Positions 1-7,945 of a DNA stretch of 21,082 bases are shown piece after piece. A model generated the notes under the pieces. That model saw nothing but the letters and a program-made list of their open reading frames with translations. It ran no database searches and was not told the origin of the DNA. Source of the stretch: Bacteroidetes bacterium UBA6661 (GTDB lineage Bacteria > Bacteroidota > Bacteroidia > AKYH767-A > OLB10); NCBI GenBank assembly GCA_002455375.1, contig DKKR01000027.1, forward strand, positions 12,609 to 33,690. The letters are read 5' to 3'. Numbering within the stretch: position 1 is the first letter of the stretch; each line of letters begins with the position of its first letter. The position numbers and the translations under genes were made by a program.

Positions 1-257
1 TCAATATTATTGGTTGCTTTTTAATTGGTGTTGTCTATAGCTTTGCCGAGCAAAGTAAAATGACGGTAGCATGGCGTTTATTTATTGCAACAGGAATTCT
101 TGGCGGGTTTACAACTTTTTCGGCTTTTACAATGGAATCGTTTTTGATGTTGCGTCATGGCTATTATGGAATGATGGCTGTATATGTTTTTCTCAGTGTG
201 GTGATTGGTATTTGTGCTACGATATGCGGTTTTTTGTTGATAAGAGCAATCCAATAA
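1..257 (+). CDS. crcB: Fluoride ion channel FluC/CrcB, C-terminal part (5' end outside window)
   Basis: This is the last 84 residues of a small membrane protein; the reading frame begins at base 3 and the 5' end lies outside the window. FluC/CrcB forms dual-topology dimers in the inner membrane that export fluoride. The visible part starts with NIIGCFLIG, the asparagine-glycine helix typical of the second membrane segment. It continues with GGFTTFSAF, the family signature of the broken third helix that carries the central Na+ site and the pore-lining phenylalanines. A last hydrophobic helix (VYVFLSVVIGICATICGFLL) ends just before the stop at 255-257. Family members are about 120-130 residues, so roughly 40 are missing. 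An in-frame ATG at 60 is internal and not the start. The gene converges on the LysE-type exporter. No fluoride riboswitch can be assessed because the upstream region is absent. Confidence 0.93.
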   Translation, partial: NIIGCFLIGVVYSFAEQSKMTVAWRLFIATGILGGFTTFSAFTMESFLMLRHGYYGMMAVYVFLSVVIGICATICGFLLIRAIQ

Positions 258-346
258 CAATTTATATAGTAACTGAATTTCAAAATTAGCTGCACATAAA
301 AGAATGTAATCAACAATCTGTAAGGTTATATTATTACAACTGATTT

Positions 347-982
347 CTATTTTGCAAAAGCCTGCCAACAGGCAACTATCAGGGTGTATAAGCCAATTCC
401 AAGTAATGCCATGCCTGTAATCCTATTTAGCCAGGTGAGTAATTTTATTGTCAAAATAGATTTTAATTTATGTGCAATGTATGCTTTAAAAAGATCGAAT
501 GAGAAAAGCGTGATTAATATAGAGCCATAAAACAACAAAAGGTGATGAATAGTATAGTGCTCTTTAACAGAAACTGTTCCCGAAACACCAATCCAGAAAA
601 ATAATACTGATGGGTTCATGGAGTTAATCATAAACCCCTTTAATATATAAAGACTCTTGCTATCTGTTTTTTCGTTTACTGTTATAGCTTCCGCTGGAAT
701 GCTATTTCTTTTAAGTATTAAAGCTATGCCAAAGCCAATGAGTAAAATTCCTGAAATGATTCCAGCAATAAATCTGTGATTGTTGAGAAGCAAAATAAAA
801 TTACTGCCAAAGTAGGCAATGAAAATAAAGAGTGTGTCACTGATAAGTACACCCATTGCTACTCTGCTTGCATAGCTAAAGCCTTTACGTAAGCTGATGT
901 TTATGATAAGAAAAAAAACCGGACCGGCAAGAATTGCCAAAAAGCAACCTAACAGAAATCCACTTATTACAGGCTCAATCAA
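347..982 (-). CDS. LysE/RhtB-family amino-acid exporter
   Basis: The 211-residue protein is very hydrophobic, with about six membrane segments, and has the length usual for LysE/RhtB transporters, which export amino acids or related small molecules by proton motive force. Family marks are a GP pair after the first helix (residues 20-21), the following RKG (32-34), and MNPSVLFFW (122-130) at the conserved NP-x-x-x-FFW position. The hydrophilic stretch around 91-110 fits the usual loop. The start is TTG at 980-982: upstream in frame there is only an ATT and then a stop at 992-994, and the first internal ATG (residue 43) would delete helix 1. The gene starts 19 bp after the GH3-family gene stop on the same strand, so the two are probably co-transcribed. 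The substrate cannot be read from the sequence. Confidence 0.88.
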   Translation of the reverse strand: MIEPVISGFLLGCFLAILAGPVFFLIINISLRKGFSYASRVAMGVLISDTLFIFIAYFGSNFILLLNNHRFIAGIISGILLIGFGIALILKRNSIPAEAITVNEKTDSKSLYILKGFMINSMNPSVLFFWIGVSGTVSVKEHYTIHHLLLFYGSILITLFSFDLFKAYIAHKLKSILTIKLLTWLNRITGMALLGIGLYTLIVACWQAFAK

Positions 983-1001
983 AATTGTAGTTTATAAAAA
1001 A

Positions 1002-2549
1002 TTAAACTTCTTGATTTATATTCTTATGTTGTGATGCAACAAATTTTTCCCAATCCTCAAAAACTTTATTTTTCATTACTCTGGGGAATTTGTTTTGTGC
1101 ACCTATTTTGCCTTGTAGTTCCATCCATTTATAAAACCATGATGTTGGAATAATTTCAACAAAAATTTCTTTCAATGCACTTCTTCTCTCAACCCTATAA
1201 TCGTCATTAAGTATTTTCAATTTTTCGTCAATAAGTTTTTTCAGATTTTCTGAGTCATTATAGGTGTCACAGCCAACGTACCATTTGTGTGCAAACAATG
1301 AATGATAGGGGATGCCTGCAACTGCAAATTCCGGGATATCAATATTTAATTCATCAGAAACAAGTTCAATAGCTCTGTTCATGTTGTCAACAGAGAGGTG
1401 CTCACCACATAAACTCAGATAGTGTTTTGTTCTGCCTATAATCTGAATTTCACATTTTTCAATATTGGTAAATGTAATAACATCACCAATCAAATATCGC
1501 CATGCACCGGAACATGTTGTCAAGAGTATTGCATAAGGCTCATTTGCCTTAACTTCATTTAATAATAAAGTTTTCGGTTTGTGTTTTAATTCGCCATCTG
1601 CATCAAAATTATCTTCGTTAAAAGGGATAAATTCATAAAATATTCCATTGTTTATGATAAGCCTCATACCTCTTGTGTTTGGCTCATCCTGATAGGCAAT
1701 AAATCCCTCAGAGGCTAAATAGGTTTCAATGTAATAAATTTGCTTCCCTAAGAGTTTGCTGAATCCTTTTTTATAAGGCTCGAATGACACGCCACCGTGA
1801 ACATAAATTTCAAGGTTCGGCCAAAGCTCATGAATATTTTTAAGTTTGTAATGTTCAAGTATTTTTTCAATCAAAAGTTGAACCCATGCCGGAACACCTA
1901 CTATGATGCCAATGTCCCAATCTTTTGCCTTATGTGTTATTTCATCCAGCTTTGCATGCCAGTCTTTTTCTCTGGATATTTTTCTTCCGGGTTTATAAAA
2001 GTGCTGAAACCAAAATGGAATCTGACTTGCTGTGATGCCACTAAGATCACCTTCAAAATAACTTCCTTGCTGATGTAAATGTGTACTACCGCCTAGCATT
2101 AATATTCCTTTTTCAAAAGTTGAAAAGGGTAGGTCGTATTTAGATAAAGAAAGTATCTGTTTTAAGCTGGCTTTTTGAATGGCTTTAGACATTTCTTTGG
2201 TTACAGGGATGTGCTTGCTTGACGAACCGGAAGTTCCGGAACTTAAAGCAAAATAACGGACTTTGCCGGGCCAACAAACATTTTCCTGATCATGTAAACT
2301 TTTATTCCACCAATTTGAAAAAATTGAATTATAATCATGAACAGGAACTACTGCCCGGAATTTGGTTACAAAATTTTTATTACCAAGCATTCCTTGAAAG
2401 TTGTATGCTTCACCAAACATGGTAAACTGGGCTTTCCTGATTAATTTTTTCAGTACACGCTTCTGCGAAATAAAAGGAGAAAAGGGTGCAATTTCGATTT
2501 TCCCTCGGAGATCAATACTTGCCTTAATTATTCTGCCAATCAAAGTCAT
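1002..2549 (-). CDS. GH3-family acyl-adenylate-forming enzyme (annotated in bacteria as 'GH3 auxin-responsive promoter family')
   Basis: The 515-residue soluble protein belongs to the GH3 branch of the ANL adenylating enzymes. Plant GH3 proteins activate acyl acids such as jasmonate or auxin with ATP and conjugate them to amino acids; substrates of most bacterial members are unknown. Visible motifs are the ATP P-loop SSGTSGSSSKHIPVT (103-117), the adenine-site region YLASEG (277-282), TCSGAWRYLIGDV (345-357) with the nucleotide-binding aspartate, the hinge region GRTKHYLSLCGEHLS (372-386), and a C-terminal segment ending NKFPRV that matches the family's end signature. The length fits intact bacterial members. 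It starts at ATG 2547-2549 after a strong terminator for the upstream gene, so it likely has its own promoter. The LysE-type exporter follows 19 bp downstream. A plant-hormone role should not be assumed from the name. Confidence 0.9.
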   Translation of the reverse strand: MTLIGRIIKASIDLRGKIEIAPFSPFISQKRVLKKLIRKAQFTMFGEAYNFQGMLGNKNFVTKFRAVVPVHDYNSIFSNWWNKSLHDQENVCWPGKVRYFALSSGTSGSSSKHIPVTKEMSKAIQKASLKQILSLSKYDLPFSTFEKGILMLGGSTHLHQQGSYFEGDLSGITASQIPFWFQHFYKPGRKISREKDWHAKLDEITHKAKDWDIGIIVGVPAWVQLLIEKILEHYKLKNIHELWPNLEIYVHGGVSFEPYKKGFSKLLGKQIYYIETYLASEGFIAYQDEPNTRGMRLIINNGIFYEFIPFNEDNFDADGELKHKPKTLLLNEVKANEPYAILLTTCSGAWRYLIGDVITFTNIEKCEIQIIGRTKHYLSLCGEHLSVDNMNRAIELVSDELNIDIPEFAVAGIPYHSLFAHKWYVGCDTYNDSENLKKLIDEKLKILNDDYRVERRSALKEIFVEIIPTSWFYKWMELQGKIGAQNKFPRVMKNKVFEDWEKFVASQHKNINQEV

Positions 2550-2562
2550 GCTAAAATGTTTG

Positions 2563-2596
2563 CAAGGCTAAAAATAGGAAATACTTTGAAATGCAA
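2563..2596 (-). promoter_or_regulatory. Possible promoter of the GH3-exporter pair
   Basis: On the minus strand TAGCCTTG (2563-2570) differs at one base from the Bacteroidota -7 box TAnnTTTG. A TTG (2594-2596) lies 23 bp upstream as a candidate -33 box. Transcription would start near 2555, just before the ATG at 2549 and after the terminator at 2598-2627. Position supports it; the motif match is imperfect. Confidence 0.3.
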
Positions 2597-2597
2597 T

Positions 2598-2627
2598 AAA
2601 AAAACCCATGAATTGACATGGGTTTTT
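2598..2627 (-). terminator. Rho-independent terminator of the large surface-protein gene
   Basis: An 11-bp perfect inverted repeat, AAAAACCCATG (2600-2610) and CATGGGTTTTT (2617-2627), has a 6-base loop. Read on the minus strand it is followed by an uninterrupted run of seven T (complement of 2598-2604). It begins 20 bp after the stop of the 1413-residue gene. The T5 on the other side could give weak plus-strand termination, but no plus-strand gene reads into it. Confidence 0.88.
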
Positions 2628-2646
2628 ATAAAATTATAATTATTCT

Positions 2647-5600
2647 TTAGTTGACTAAAAACTTTCTGCCTTGGGTAACCTGATTGTCATTTATTATCTG
2701 GAAATAATATAAACCTTTAGCAAGATTAATAGGAAGGCGAACTGAATTGATGCCAGTTGTAAGAGAAACTTCTTCTTTAAAAACCAAAATTCCTTTTAAG
2801 TCGAATAGTGTTATTTCTGCTTTTACATTATCAGGACTTGAAATAATAGAGTTAACTACTTCTTCGACCTGATTTACTGACAATAATTTAAACATATCAT
2901 TTTGACATGATGGTGCATAGATTGTTTTCAGTTCATGCATGGTTCCATTAAAATCAAACTGTTTAAGCTTATAATATTCAGCAATGCCATCTTCTGCTGA
3001 AACTGTATAAGTCTTAGTGTCATTGATTGTTCCGCTGCCTTGTATTTTTCGAAAAAAAGTAAACTCATTGCCATTAGAACTTTTCTCAATGGTGAAAAAA
3101 TCATTGTTTAGTTCTGATGCAGTAGTCCATTTAATTTGATGACGATTGTTTATGCAATTAGCATCAAATGAAAGTAATTCTACAGGAAGTGGCGTGTTTT
3201 GATTTACTAATACCCACCAGTCATTGGCTGTGGATAAACCGGTTACGGTAACACTGCGAACAGCACCGACAGCGTTATAAGACTGTGCTCCCTGAAATGG
3301 ATTGTCCCAAAAACCTCCGGCATAATTATAATGTTGTGCTTTGTAAGTTCCGGCAATTGCAGGAAATTCAGCAACAGGAGCAGAGAATACAGCATTGAAT
3401 GTGGTGCTGCTTCCAGATTGGTTAATTTTCCAAAAGCGATCTACACAATCAGCGCTATTGTCGGCACCGGTAGCTGCTGAGTTTACATGTCCAACGCCAG
3501 GAGGAAAAGGAAGGTTGGCAGGATTTGTTTCAAATGTAGATGTTGACACAAAACCTGCATTTCCACCAGTTGATGTAACAGTTAATGGAATATAAGTAGT
3601 AGAATTAATTCCAAATGGAATAGTGTGTGGAGTGTTGTCAGCTCCAAACATCCATTTTACAATACTTGCACCATCATAAGTTTCGGCTCTTATATACCCA
3701 TTCGTTCTGGAGATGGAAGTGTTCGGACTATTTTCTATTATTATTGTACGACCTCCAACTGTAGGATCATTATCTTCATCCAAACGCAATTCGCCATTAG
3801 TTAATTTTAATTGATTTCTAACATTTACAGTACCATTGTTTGTTGGGTAAACATATTCTGTATTTGGAGTACCACCAAAGTTAATTTCAAGAATACCATA
3901 TTTCTGGTTGCCGCCAACAGCATTGCCCATTCCAATTCCTGTAACAATTTGATTGTCGTCACCGAAATATTCTACTGTGCCGGTTGCGGAGAGTATAAAT
4001 CCCATGTTGCCACTTGAATTGATTGCGGCAGAACTAAAGCCAGAATAGAATCCATTAGTATGTTGAATGCGTATTCTAGATCCGCTGGCTCCTTGTACTG
4101 TACTTTTCAGGAAATTTCCGGTAGTATAAACAGAGCTATTATTTCTTAGAGTGAAAGTAGCACCAGATGAAACATAAAGCATTGGTAAATTTTGTCCTGC
4201 AAATTCTTCAACATACGATGCAAGCTGAACATCACCTGAAATCACTTCCAACGTTGTTCCACTCAATATGGTTATAACAGAGTGATCAATTGTATGACCA
4301 TTTAAACGAGTAAATAATGTAGTGCCTGTACGTGCAAAGTCAAGGGCACCGCGAGCAGCAATTGTACCTGCACCGTTTCGTTTAATTGTTCCGGAAGGGC
4401 CAAGTAATACATTAGGACTTTTAATGGTTAAGCTCTGAACAGTAGGATTTAAAGTGTTGTTAACAAAATTGATTGTACCCCCGGAGTGTACAAAATCACC
4501 GGTGTTATCATCATCACTGTTAATAGTAACTGTTGTAGTTATAGGTGGAACCGTTGCATTGTTTGTATAGAAAAAATTGCCATTTGACATACTAAATCCT
4601 CCTAAAACATTTATGACGATTGGAGAATAAGCTGAATTACTTTTCAAACTTAAAGTACCACCTGAAATAATCAAGTCGCCATTAATTGTTCCAGTCAGGT
4701 CGCCCCTGCCGGCAGAAAAATTGTTTATTCCATTATTGCAAGTTAAATTTCCTGCAATAGTTATACTCACATTGTGTGTAGTAGTGACTACTGCACTTGG
4801 ATAGTTATTAAAACTATTGTTTCCATTATTAAAAACAAGATTGCTATCTAATGTGATAACCTCATTACCTTGTGTAACACTTGAATAAAATGTTCCATTT
4901 GCTCCGTCAAAAGACATTACCCCAGAAACAGTTAGTTTTAAAGGTGAAGTGTTGCTATAAACAGGATGTAAATAAGGAATGAAACTAACTAAGTTGGAAA
5001 CAGCTGAATAATTAACAGTAAAATCTCCATTTACGGTGCAGATTACACTATCGTTGGCTGCATTATATTGTATGTAATTACCACCGGTGAAATTAAATGC
5101 ACCTAAAGTAAAAATACTTTTACCGGCAGTAAAAATATTTGGCGCATGGGTACCTTTAAAGAATCCGCCTGACTGATTTAAGGTTCCATCAACAGAAAAT
5201 GTATTGCGCCCTGTTCCGTCCTGAATACCATAAAATGCACCGGCATTCAGATTAAAGTTGCCGCCAACATGAAACTCAAGATTTCCATTGTTAAGGTAGG
5301 TCCCACAAACTCCCTGATTGGTTGCAGTACCTGAATTCATCAGATTGAAATCACCAAATATATGAATATAGGTATTGCCGGCTCCCGAATTGCCTCTAAA
5401 AAAATTACTTGGATTTGTAGAATTAAACACAAAACTTCTGGTAACAGAAATTGAATCTATTGCATTAGAACTTGCATTGGCCTGTACATTCATGGAGCCG
5501 CCATTTAGCATCAAATTTGAATTAATGCCAACATTTACTATTCCAATGCTGTTTGATACAACAAAATTTACTGTCGAAGCTGAGGAGGTTAAGTCATGGC

Positions 5601-6888
5601 CAACAATTAACATTGTCCTTGCAACGTTCCCGGGTGAAAGCATAATGGTTGTATTAGTAACACCCGAAAGATTAAAATCGTTTAATACATTTATAGTTGC
5701 ATAGGATGTTGGTAAAGGGAAAAGTGGAGCGTTTGAGGCATCTAATGCATCATTTCCACCCAAAAAGACATTTTTAAGTCCGGCAGAAATATTTAAATCG
5801 CCTGTGGTATAATTTAAGAATCCGTTTCCGGAATCAACAAATCGAACATAATTAGGGTTCCCTGCTATTTTTGTGTTGCCTCCAACAGTTAAAGTCAATG
5901 GTGCATTAACTTGCTTGCAAAAATCAAACTTATTACCCGAACCTTGAATAAATAAGTCTCCCATAATGTTAGCTATGACACTGGCACTTCTGATTGGGAA
6001 TGTTGAATCATAAACGGCAATAAAATCATGTCTCGTTATAAAATGACCATTTACTGTCAGATTTAATGCCCCTAAAGACATGTTCATAATGATGGTAGGT
6101 TGTGTTGATAAAGTACTACTATCAGTAAAGTTGCCCATTGTTAAGGTTAGGTTTCTGTTATTACCTTCCTGAAAAATTATAGCAGAATTACCTCTGAGAG
6201 TAACATCGTTTAAAGTTAATGTGGTTGTGGCACCACTCCCATCATCCATCCTTAGAACACCATCTGTTACTAGGAGACTACCTTTTATTCTGTTGGGTGA
6301 AAACTGTCCTTTTTGCTCCCAGGTTGCACCTGAAACGGAAGTAACTAAATTTCCTATATCACTAGTAATACGTGTAGGGCCTATTAATGGCAATGCAGTA
6401 CTTGCCCATTTGCGAATTATCAGGGTACTTGAAGGACTAAAACTTTCAACTCCATTTTCAAACACTTTTTCGTCAACTGCAATATTAATTCTTGGGTTAT
6501 GATCATAAACTGCTCCGTTACCTAAAACAAAATTTCCGGGTACAGTCATATCAATTCTGCCATTATTAATTAATGTGCCACTTACAACCAAATTACCTGC
6601 AAAAACCAACTGAGCAACAGCATTGTTAGCAATAGTTAAAGTACCACCGGCATTAACAGTTACAGAACCTAAAATATCGGTATTAATCCCAATAATCGTT
6701 ACTGTGGTTCCTGTATTTATAACAACTGTATCGCCTGCTGTCGGATATAATCCAGGTTGATTCCATATCAATGTATTAAAATTTCCGGAAGCCACAGATT
6801 GAAAGATCAATGCTTCAGAACGATAAGAACTGAAAACAAAGAGCACGGTGACCATAAAAAAGGAAATGATTTTTTGGAAATCTTTCAT
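2647..6888 (-). CDS. Large secreted T9SS cargo protein with repetitive beta-rich body
   Basis: The 1413-residue protein has a signal peptide (1 to about 26) with a hydrophobic core. The body (about 30-1230) is rich in G, N, T, S and V and built from irregular units such as 'LTVNGHF' and 'VGGNFNLNAGAFYG', in which a strand-turn-strand pattern recurs every few dozen residues; this resembles a beta-solenoid surface protein. Residues 1234-1331 (LPVELLSFDA..., then WTTASELNNDFFTIEKS) form the module commonly found before T9SS sorting domains. The last about 82 residues are a type-A C-terminal sorting domain: FDLKGILVFK, then LPINLAKGLYYFQI, then GRKFLVN. The protein would cross the inner membrane by Sec and the outer membrane by T9SS, then be anchored or released after removal of the sorting domain. 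No catalytic domain is recognisable, so adhesin or structural roles are only inferred. The gene is single, with a 383-bp upstream gap and its own terminator. Confidence 0.85.
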   Translation of the reverse strand: MKDFQKIISFFMVTVLFVFSSYRSEALIFQSVASGNFNTLIWNQPGLYPTAGDTVVINTGTTVTIIGINTDILGSVTVNAGGTLTIANNAVAQLVFAGNLVVSGTLINNGRIDMTVPGNFVLGNGAVYDHNPRINIAVDEKVFENGVESFSPSSTLIIRKWASTALPLIGPTRITSDIGNLVTSVSGATWEQKGQFSPNRIKGSLLVTDGVLRMDDGSGATTTLTLNDVTLRGNSAIIFQEGNNRNLTLTMGNFTDSSTLSTQPTIIMNMSLGALNLTVNGHFITRHDFIAVYDSTFPIRSASVIANIMGDLFIQGSGNKFDFCKQVNAPLTLTVGGNTKIAGNPNYVRFVDSGNGFLNYTTGDLNISAGLKNVFLGGNDALDASNAPLFPLPTSYATINVLNDFNLSGVTNTTIMLSPGNVARTMLIVGHDLTSSASTVNFVVSNSIGIVNVGINSNLMLNGGSMNVQANASSNAIDSISVTRSFVFNSTNPSNFFRGNSGAGNTYIHIFGDFNLMNSGTATNQGVCGTYLNNGNLEFHVGGNFNLNAGAFYGIQDGTGRNTFSVDGTLNQSGGFFKGTHAPNIFTAGKSIFTLGAFNFTGGNYIQYNAANDSVICTVNGDFTVNYSAVSNLVSFIPYLHPVYSNTSPLKLTVSGVMSFDGANGTFYSSVTQGNEVITLDSNLVFNNGNNSFNNYPSAVVTTTHNVSITIAGNLTCNNGINNFSAGRGDLTGTINGDLIISGGTLSLKSNSAYSPIVINVLGGFSMSNGNFFYTNNATVPPITTTVTINSDDDNTGDFVHSGGTINFVNNTLNPTVQSLTIKSPNVLLGPSGTIKRNGAGTIAARGALDFARTGTTLFTRLNGHTIDHSVITILSGTTLEVISGDVQLASYVEEFAGQNLPMLYVSSGATFTLRNNSSVYTTGNFLKSTVQGASGSRIRIQHTNGFYSGFSSAAINSSGNMGFILSATGTVEYFGDDNQIVTGIGMGNAVGGNQKYGILEINFGGTPNTEYVYPTNNGTVNVRNQLKLTNGELRLDEDNDPTVGGRTIIIENSPNTSISRTNGYIRAETYDGASIVKWMFGADNTPHTIPFGINSTTYIPLTVTSTGGNAGFVSTSTFETNPANLPFPPGVGHVNSAATGADNSADCVDRFWKINQSGSSTTFNAVFSAPVAEFPAIAGTYKAQHYNYAGGFWDNPFQGAQSYNAVGAVRSVTVTGLSTANDWWVLVNQNTPLPVELLSFDANCINNRHQIKWTTASELNNDFFTIEKSSNGNEFTFFRKIQGSGTINDTKTYTVSAEDGIAEYYKLKQFDFNGTMHELKTIYAPSCQNDMFKLLSVNQVEEVVNSIISSPDNVKAEITLFDLKGILVFKEEVSLTTGINSVRLPINLAKGLYYFQIINDNQVTQGRKFLVN

Positions 6889-7271
6889 GTTTTTATTGAT
6901 TTAATAGTTTTGGAAGACATTTGTTAAGATGTCCTGTAAGTTTAATCGGTAAATTTACTAAAAGGTTAAGAGTAAAAGCAATTTTCTTACCAATTTTTTT
7001 AATAACTTATGTTATCATCAGGAAATTGGTAATTTGAGCACATGACATAAATTTAAACCGGTAAGTATAGAATAAATATTAATTGATTTAAAACTTTAAT
7101 CATATAAATATAAGTTATTGATAATTAGAATATTAATAGTAATATTATTAAATTAAACATGCAAGTTAGCGTTAAATAAACTTTAGTCTTTTTATGAAAT
7201 GTTGGCAATCAGAGAAAGAAGAAAAATATTAACAGAACATGAAATATGTGGTAATTATAATTTAAAATCAC
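6889..7271. other. 383-bp AT-rich intergenic region upstream of the large surface-protein gene
   Basis: No credible coding sequence was found on either strand. The region separates the stop of tsaB from the start of the surface-protein gene, both leftward, and should hold that gene's promoter. I could not find a CAAAnnTA string, the complement of the Bacteroidota -7 box, anywhere in it, so the promoter is either divergent from consensus or of another sigma class. The only clear structure is the inverted repeat at 6987-7032. Confidence 0.7.
6987..7032. repeat. 10-bp perfect inverted repeat with nested inner repeat, candidate operator
   Basis: TTACCAATTT (6987-6996) and AAATTGGTAA (7023-7032) are exact reverse complements, 26 bp apart. 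Between them ATAAC (7002-7006) and GTTAT (7011-7015) form a second, nested inverted repeat. It lies about 100-145 bp upstream of the surface-protein start codon. No T-run follows on the minus strand, so it does not look like a tsaB terminator; an operator or leader-RNA structure is more likely. AT-richness raises the chance of random repeats. Confidence 0.45.
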
Positions 7272-7940
7272 CTATTTACCGACAAAATCTTTCAGATAGA
7301 AAGGTTCAAAATAGGCAAGGTCTTCAAAAGTTTGTTGCGTAAATTTTTTAAAAGCAAGCGTTACTAAACCAGTTGCAGACATTTTAAAATCATCTAAAAT
7401 GGTGCAATTTGAATTTGTTTTTATTGATTCCGGAAGTTTTTCTGCACCATTTCCAAAAAAACAGATCTTGTTTTTTAATAGATAGTCATGTTGAAAATGG
7501 TCATTGATGATTGCGGCATTTTCCTTTTCGACATAATCAAGTTGAGGCGTAAAAAGTGCTGTAAAGACTTCCATTCTGCGTGCATCTATCATTGGGCATA
7601 ATAACAACTGACCGTGACATTTTTTGAGTGCATTGTTTGCCATTGACTGTAAGGTAGGGACAGAAATTAACGGCACTTTTAGAGCAAAACAAAGACCTTT
7701 AGCAGTTGCTACGCCAATGCGCAATCCGGTGTAAGATCCGGGGCCGCAACTGATAACAACAGCATCAATATTTTTATAGGTTAATTGGTTTTGTTTTAAC
7801 AATTCATCAATGAAAACAGCAAGTAAAGATGCATGTGATTTGCTGTTGTGTGTTTCTTTGCAATCAATGATTGTTTCATTGTCAGAAATACAAACGGAGC
7901 AAGTGTCAGTAGAAGTTTCTAAATGGAGTAGAAGAGCCAC
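7272..7940 (-). CDS. tsaB: tRNA threonylcarbamoyladenosine biosynthesis protein TsaB
   Basis: TsaB is the ASKHA-fold pseudo-enzyme that dimerises with TsaD and, with TsaE, transfers the threonylcarbamoyl group to A37 of ANN-decoding tRNAs (t6A). The 222-residue protein shows the N-terminal LLHLETSTDTCSVCI strand pair, the helix signature KSHASLL, the hallmark GPGSYTGLRIGVATAKGL (66-83), and MIDARRMEVFTALF, all diagnostic for TsaB rather than for TsaD, whose metal-binding histidines are absent. The length is normal. The start is GTG at 7938-7940. It is the last gene of a leftward operon, 5 bp after the adaptor gene stop, so its expression is tied to efflux genes to which it has no obvious functional link. 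Confidence 0.94.
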   Translation of the reverse strand: MALLLHLETSTDTCSVCISDNETIIDCKETHNSKSHASLLAVFIDELLKQNQLTYKNIDAVVISCGPGSYTGLRIGVATAKGLCFALKVPLISVPTLQSMANNALKKCHGQLLLCPMIDARRMEVFTALFTPQLDYVEKENAAIINDHFQHDYLLKNKICFFGNGAEKLPESIKTNSNCTILDDFKMSATGLVTLAFKKFTQQTFEDLAYFEPFYLKDFVGK

Positions 7941-7945
7941 TAAAA

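Noticed and set aside
360..373. GC-rich 5-bp hairpin (GCCTG, 4-base loop, CAGGC) followed by TTTT on the minus strand, at the 3' end of the exporter gene, as a terminator.
   Set aside because: It lies wholly within the coding region before the stop, with a short stem and short T-run; it could be coincidental codon sequence.
394..400. Non-canonical KMSKS loop in ArgRS (KMKSREG at residues 394-400) as a possible inactive enzyme. Coordinates here are residue numbers in the protein.
   Set aside because: Degenerate KMSKS sequences are normal in arginyl-tRNA synthetases, and the HIGH motif and both terminal domains are intact.
5375..5704. Open frame of about 110 codons on the plus strand inside the large surface-protein gene.
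   Set aside because: It mirrors the low-complexity coding strand, has no start context or family features, and sits within a gene with clear signal and sorting domains.
6907..6927. GACAT...ATGTC inverted repeat just upstream of the large surface-protein gene.
   Set aside because: Five-base arms around eight bases are expected by chance in DNA this AT-rich.
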